A stretch of DNA of 8,486 bases from Paludibacteraceae bacterium (lineage in GTDB: Bacteria; Bacteroidota; Bacteroidia; Bacteroidales; Paludibacteraceae). Location: assembly GCA_017965125.1 (NCBI GenBank), contig JAGCQO010000065.1, forward strand, positions 1-8,486, read 5' to 3'. Below the pieces are notes generated by a model. It was given only the letters and a program-made list of their open reading frames with translations. It did not search any database and was not told the DNA's origin. This document shows, one piece after another, positions 6,922 to 8,486 of this stretch. The position numbers and the translations under genes were made by a program. How positions within the stretch are numbered: the first letter of the stretch is position 1; every line of letters starts with the position of its first letter.

Positions 6922-8325
6922 ATGACTATGAAAACATCATTCAAAAAACACGTCATTTTACTGTCTGTCATATTGACAGCATCGTTCAACCTCAACGCAC
7001 AAGTTCCCGACTTCACCAAGGCCGCTGAAAAATCGATAAACGCGGTGGTCCACGTGAAAACAAAAACCGAAGTTAAACAGCGCAGCATGATGGGTTTTGA
7101 CGACGACCCGTTCTTCCAATTCTTTTTCGGACAGCCACGCATGCAGCAGCAACAGAAAACACGACCAGTCATGGCTTCTGGCTCGGGCGTCATAATCACC
7201 GAAGACGGATACATCGTCACCAATAACCACGTGATAGCCGACGCCGACGAAATCGAGGTCACGCTCAACGACAAAAAGACCTACACAGCCAAGGTCATCG
7301 GCTCCGACCCTAACACCGACATCGCGCTGCTGAAGATAGACGCGGAGAATCTGCACACTATTCCGTTCGGCAACTCGGACGACCTGAAAGTCGGAGAATG
7401 GGTGCTGGCCATAGGCAACCCGTTCAACCTGACCTCAACCGTCACAGCCGGCATCGTCAGCGCCAAAGCCAGAAACATAAACATACTTAGCTCCGACATG
7501 AAAATCGAGTCGTTCATACAGACCGACGCCGCAGTGAACCCAGGCAACAGCGGAGGCGCGCTCGTCAACCTCAAAGGCGAATTGGTCGGCATAAACACAG
7601 CCATCGCCACACAAACCGGCAGCTACACCGGATACAGCTTCGCCATCACAAGCAACATAGCGAAGAAGGTCGTCGATGACCTGAAGAAATACGGCGAAGT
7701 GCAAAGAGCGATTCTCGGCGTGTCAATCTCCGACATCAGCGACGAATTAGCCAAGGAGAAGAAAATCAAGGTTATGGAAGGCGCATACGTTCATTCTGTG
7801 AGCGACGGTTCGGCTGCCAAGGCCGCTGGAATCAAGGAAGGCGACATAATAACCAAGATAAACGACAAAAGGGTGAACTCCGTGGCTGAGCTGCAGGAAC
7901 AAATCGCTCGCAAAGCGCCTGGCGACAACGTCTCTGTCACTGTGCTCAGAAACGACAGCGAGAAGACATTCACCGTCGAGCTGAAAAACAAGAGAGGCAA
8001 CCTTGAAGTCATGACAGCCAACACGCTCGAAGAACTCGGCGCGTCATTCCAGGAACTCGGCAAGGACAGACTGACGAAGCTGAACATCAGCAACGGAGTG
8101 CTCGTCACAAGCGTCACAAAAGACGGCAAGTTCCAACAGGCCGGCATCAAAAAAGACTTTGTCATAATCCGCATAAACAACAAGCCGATTAGCGAGATTA
8201 AGGACATCAAGAATGCGCTGTCCGAAGTGAGCAACGGCAGCAATAGAGACAACGCGCTTTTCATCTCCGGCATCTACACCACTGGCGAAGCTGGCTATTA
8301 TGCCATCGACTTGAGCAAGAAATAA
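6922..8325 (+). CDS. Do/HtrA family periplasmic serine protease (DegP/DegQ-like)
   Basis: The 467-residue precursor has a signal peptide (hydrophobic ILLSVILTASF, cleavage near NLNAQ, about residue 27). The trypsin-like domain follows, with the full triad: H103 in VTNNHVIA, D133 in PNTDIALLKID and S210 in NPGNSGGALVN. An LA-loop-like stretch (DDDPFFQFFFGQP then a glutamine run, about 53-70) precedes the core, as in DegP/DegQ. PDZ1 spans about 263-358 (AILGVSISD, GSAAKAAGIKEGDIITKIND). PDZ2 spans about 371-455 (NGVLVTSVTKDGKFQQAGIKKDFVIIRINNK). Two PDZ domains and this length fit a Do-type oligomeric protease and chaperone of the periplasm, degrading or refolding damaged envelope proteins. The ATG at 6928 (MKTSFKK) is an equally good start and would shorten the protein by two residues. 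The gene stands alone with its own terminator. degP and degQ cannot be separated from this sequence, so no symbol is given. Confidence 0.95.
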   Translation: MTMKTSFKKHVILLSVILTASFNLNAQVPDFTKAAEKSINAVVHVKTKTEVKQRSMMGFDDDPFFQFFFGQPRMQQQQKTRPVMASGSGVIITEDGYIVTNNHVIADADEIEVTLNDKKTYTAKVIGSDPNTDIALLKIDAENLHTIPFGNSDDLKVGEWVLAIGNPFNLTSTVTAGIVSAKARNINILSSDMKIESFIQTDAAVNPGNSGGALVNLKGELVGINTAIATQTGSYTGYSFAITSNIAKKVVDDLKKYGEVQRAILGVSISDISDELAKEKKIKVMEGAYVHSVSDGSAAKAAGIKEGDIITKINDKRVNSVAELQEQIARKAPGDNVSVTVLRNDSEKTFTVELKNKRGNLEVMTANTLEELGASFQELGKDRLTKLNISNGVLVTSVTKDGKFQQAGIKKDFVIIRINNKPISEIKDIKNALSEVSNGSNRDNALFISGIYTTGEAGYYAIDLSKK

Positions 8326-8345
8326 GAGGACACACAAAACCAATT

Positions 8346-8377
8346 AAAAAGACGGATTGAAAAATCCGTCTTTTTTT
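8346..8377 (+). terminator. Intrinsic terminator of the Do protease gene
   Basis: GACGGATT (8351-8358) pairs perfectly with AATCCGTC (8363-8370) around a GAAA tetraloop. The stem is extended by A5 (8346-8350) against the first of seven T (8371-8377). It lies 20 bp past the stop codon. The A run on the left means it could also stop transcription coming from the right. Confidence 0.92.
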
Positions 8378-8412
8378 AGCATAAGTCGCAAATCAAGCAA
8401 CGATATAGAATG

Positions 8413-8442
8413 CCAAAGGCGCATTGAAAACTGCGCCTTTGG
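8413..8442. terminator. Second perfect hairpin, possible terminator for a convergent gene
   Basis: CCAAAGGCGCA (8413-8423) pairs with TGCGCCTTTGG (8432-8442), 11 bp without mismatch, around an 8-nt loop. No strong T run follows on either strand (GTGTTTG on plus, ATTCTATAT on minus). It may be a back-up terminator for the protease gene, or the terminator of a minus-strand gene entering from the right edge. Confidence 0.5.
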
Positions 8443-8463
8443 TGTGTTTGCAAAAACTGACAT

Positions 8464-8486
8464 TTAGAAATCAAATCCAGTTTGAA
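8464..8486 (-). CDS. Possible C-terminal end of a minus-strand gene running off the window
   Basis: One minus-strand frame from the right edge reads QTGFDF and then TAA (8466-8464), about 22 bp before the hairpin at 8413-8442. A gene end followed by a hairpin is a normal arrangement, and a terminal phenylalanine is common in outer-membrane proteins. Six residues cannot identify a gene, so this is only a suggestion. Confidence 0.18.

Noticed and set aside
7791..8273. 160-residue minus-strand open frame
   Set aside because: It is antisense to the PDZ domains of the protease, with serine- and leucine-rich shadow composition.

Overview
The window looks like chromosomal DNA from a member of the Bacteroidota, most likely Bacteroidales. 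The evidence is the gene set (a BspA-type leucine-rich repeat surface protein, a small DUF4783-like secreted protein next to nadC and rlmH, an NtrY-like giant sensor kinase, a Do-type protease). Start codons also lack Shine-Dalgarno sequences, and the promoters match the Bacteroidetes form (TTTG, about 20 bp, then TAnnTTTG). I see no tRNA, rRNA, CRISPR array, insertion sequence or phage gene.

Layout. Bases 3 to about 137 (+) encode an internal piece of a SufS-type cysteine desulfurase. It is joined tail-to-tail, at about 122-137, to the truncated 3' end of a secreted BspA-like LRR gene (minus strand, GTG start at 838). The sequence on each side stops resembling its family at the same point, so this is a rearrangement breakpoint or a chimeric join. 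Next comes a minus-strand two-gene unit: a DUF4783-like exported protein (start 2243) and nadC (1830-985), 11 bp apart. A textbook promoter (2297-2328) lies in front and an intrinsic terminator (about 935-978) behind. Divergent from it, a plus-strand unit has rlmH (2411-2884) and, 37 bp later, a 1264-residue multi-spanning sensor histidine kinase (2922-6716). After a 205-bp gap with a small hairpin comes a periplasmic Do/HtrA protease with two PDZ domains (6922-8325), closed by a strong intrinsic terminator (8346-8377). A second perfect hairpin follows at 8413-8442. The last 20 or so bases may hold the C-terminus of a convergent minus-strand gene.

How the genes may work together. nadC makes nicotinate mononucleotide for NAD synthesis. 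RlmH methylates pseudouridine 1915 of 23S rRNA. The kinase senses something at the envelope, and its response regulator is not in the window. The Do protease handles misfolded periplasmic proteins. Kinase and protease are both envelope-facing and adjacent, but no sequence evidence shows that one regulates the other. The most notable item is the sufS/LRR junction; the kinase architecture is second. I found no convincing new defence or mobile system.
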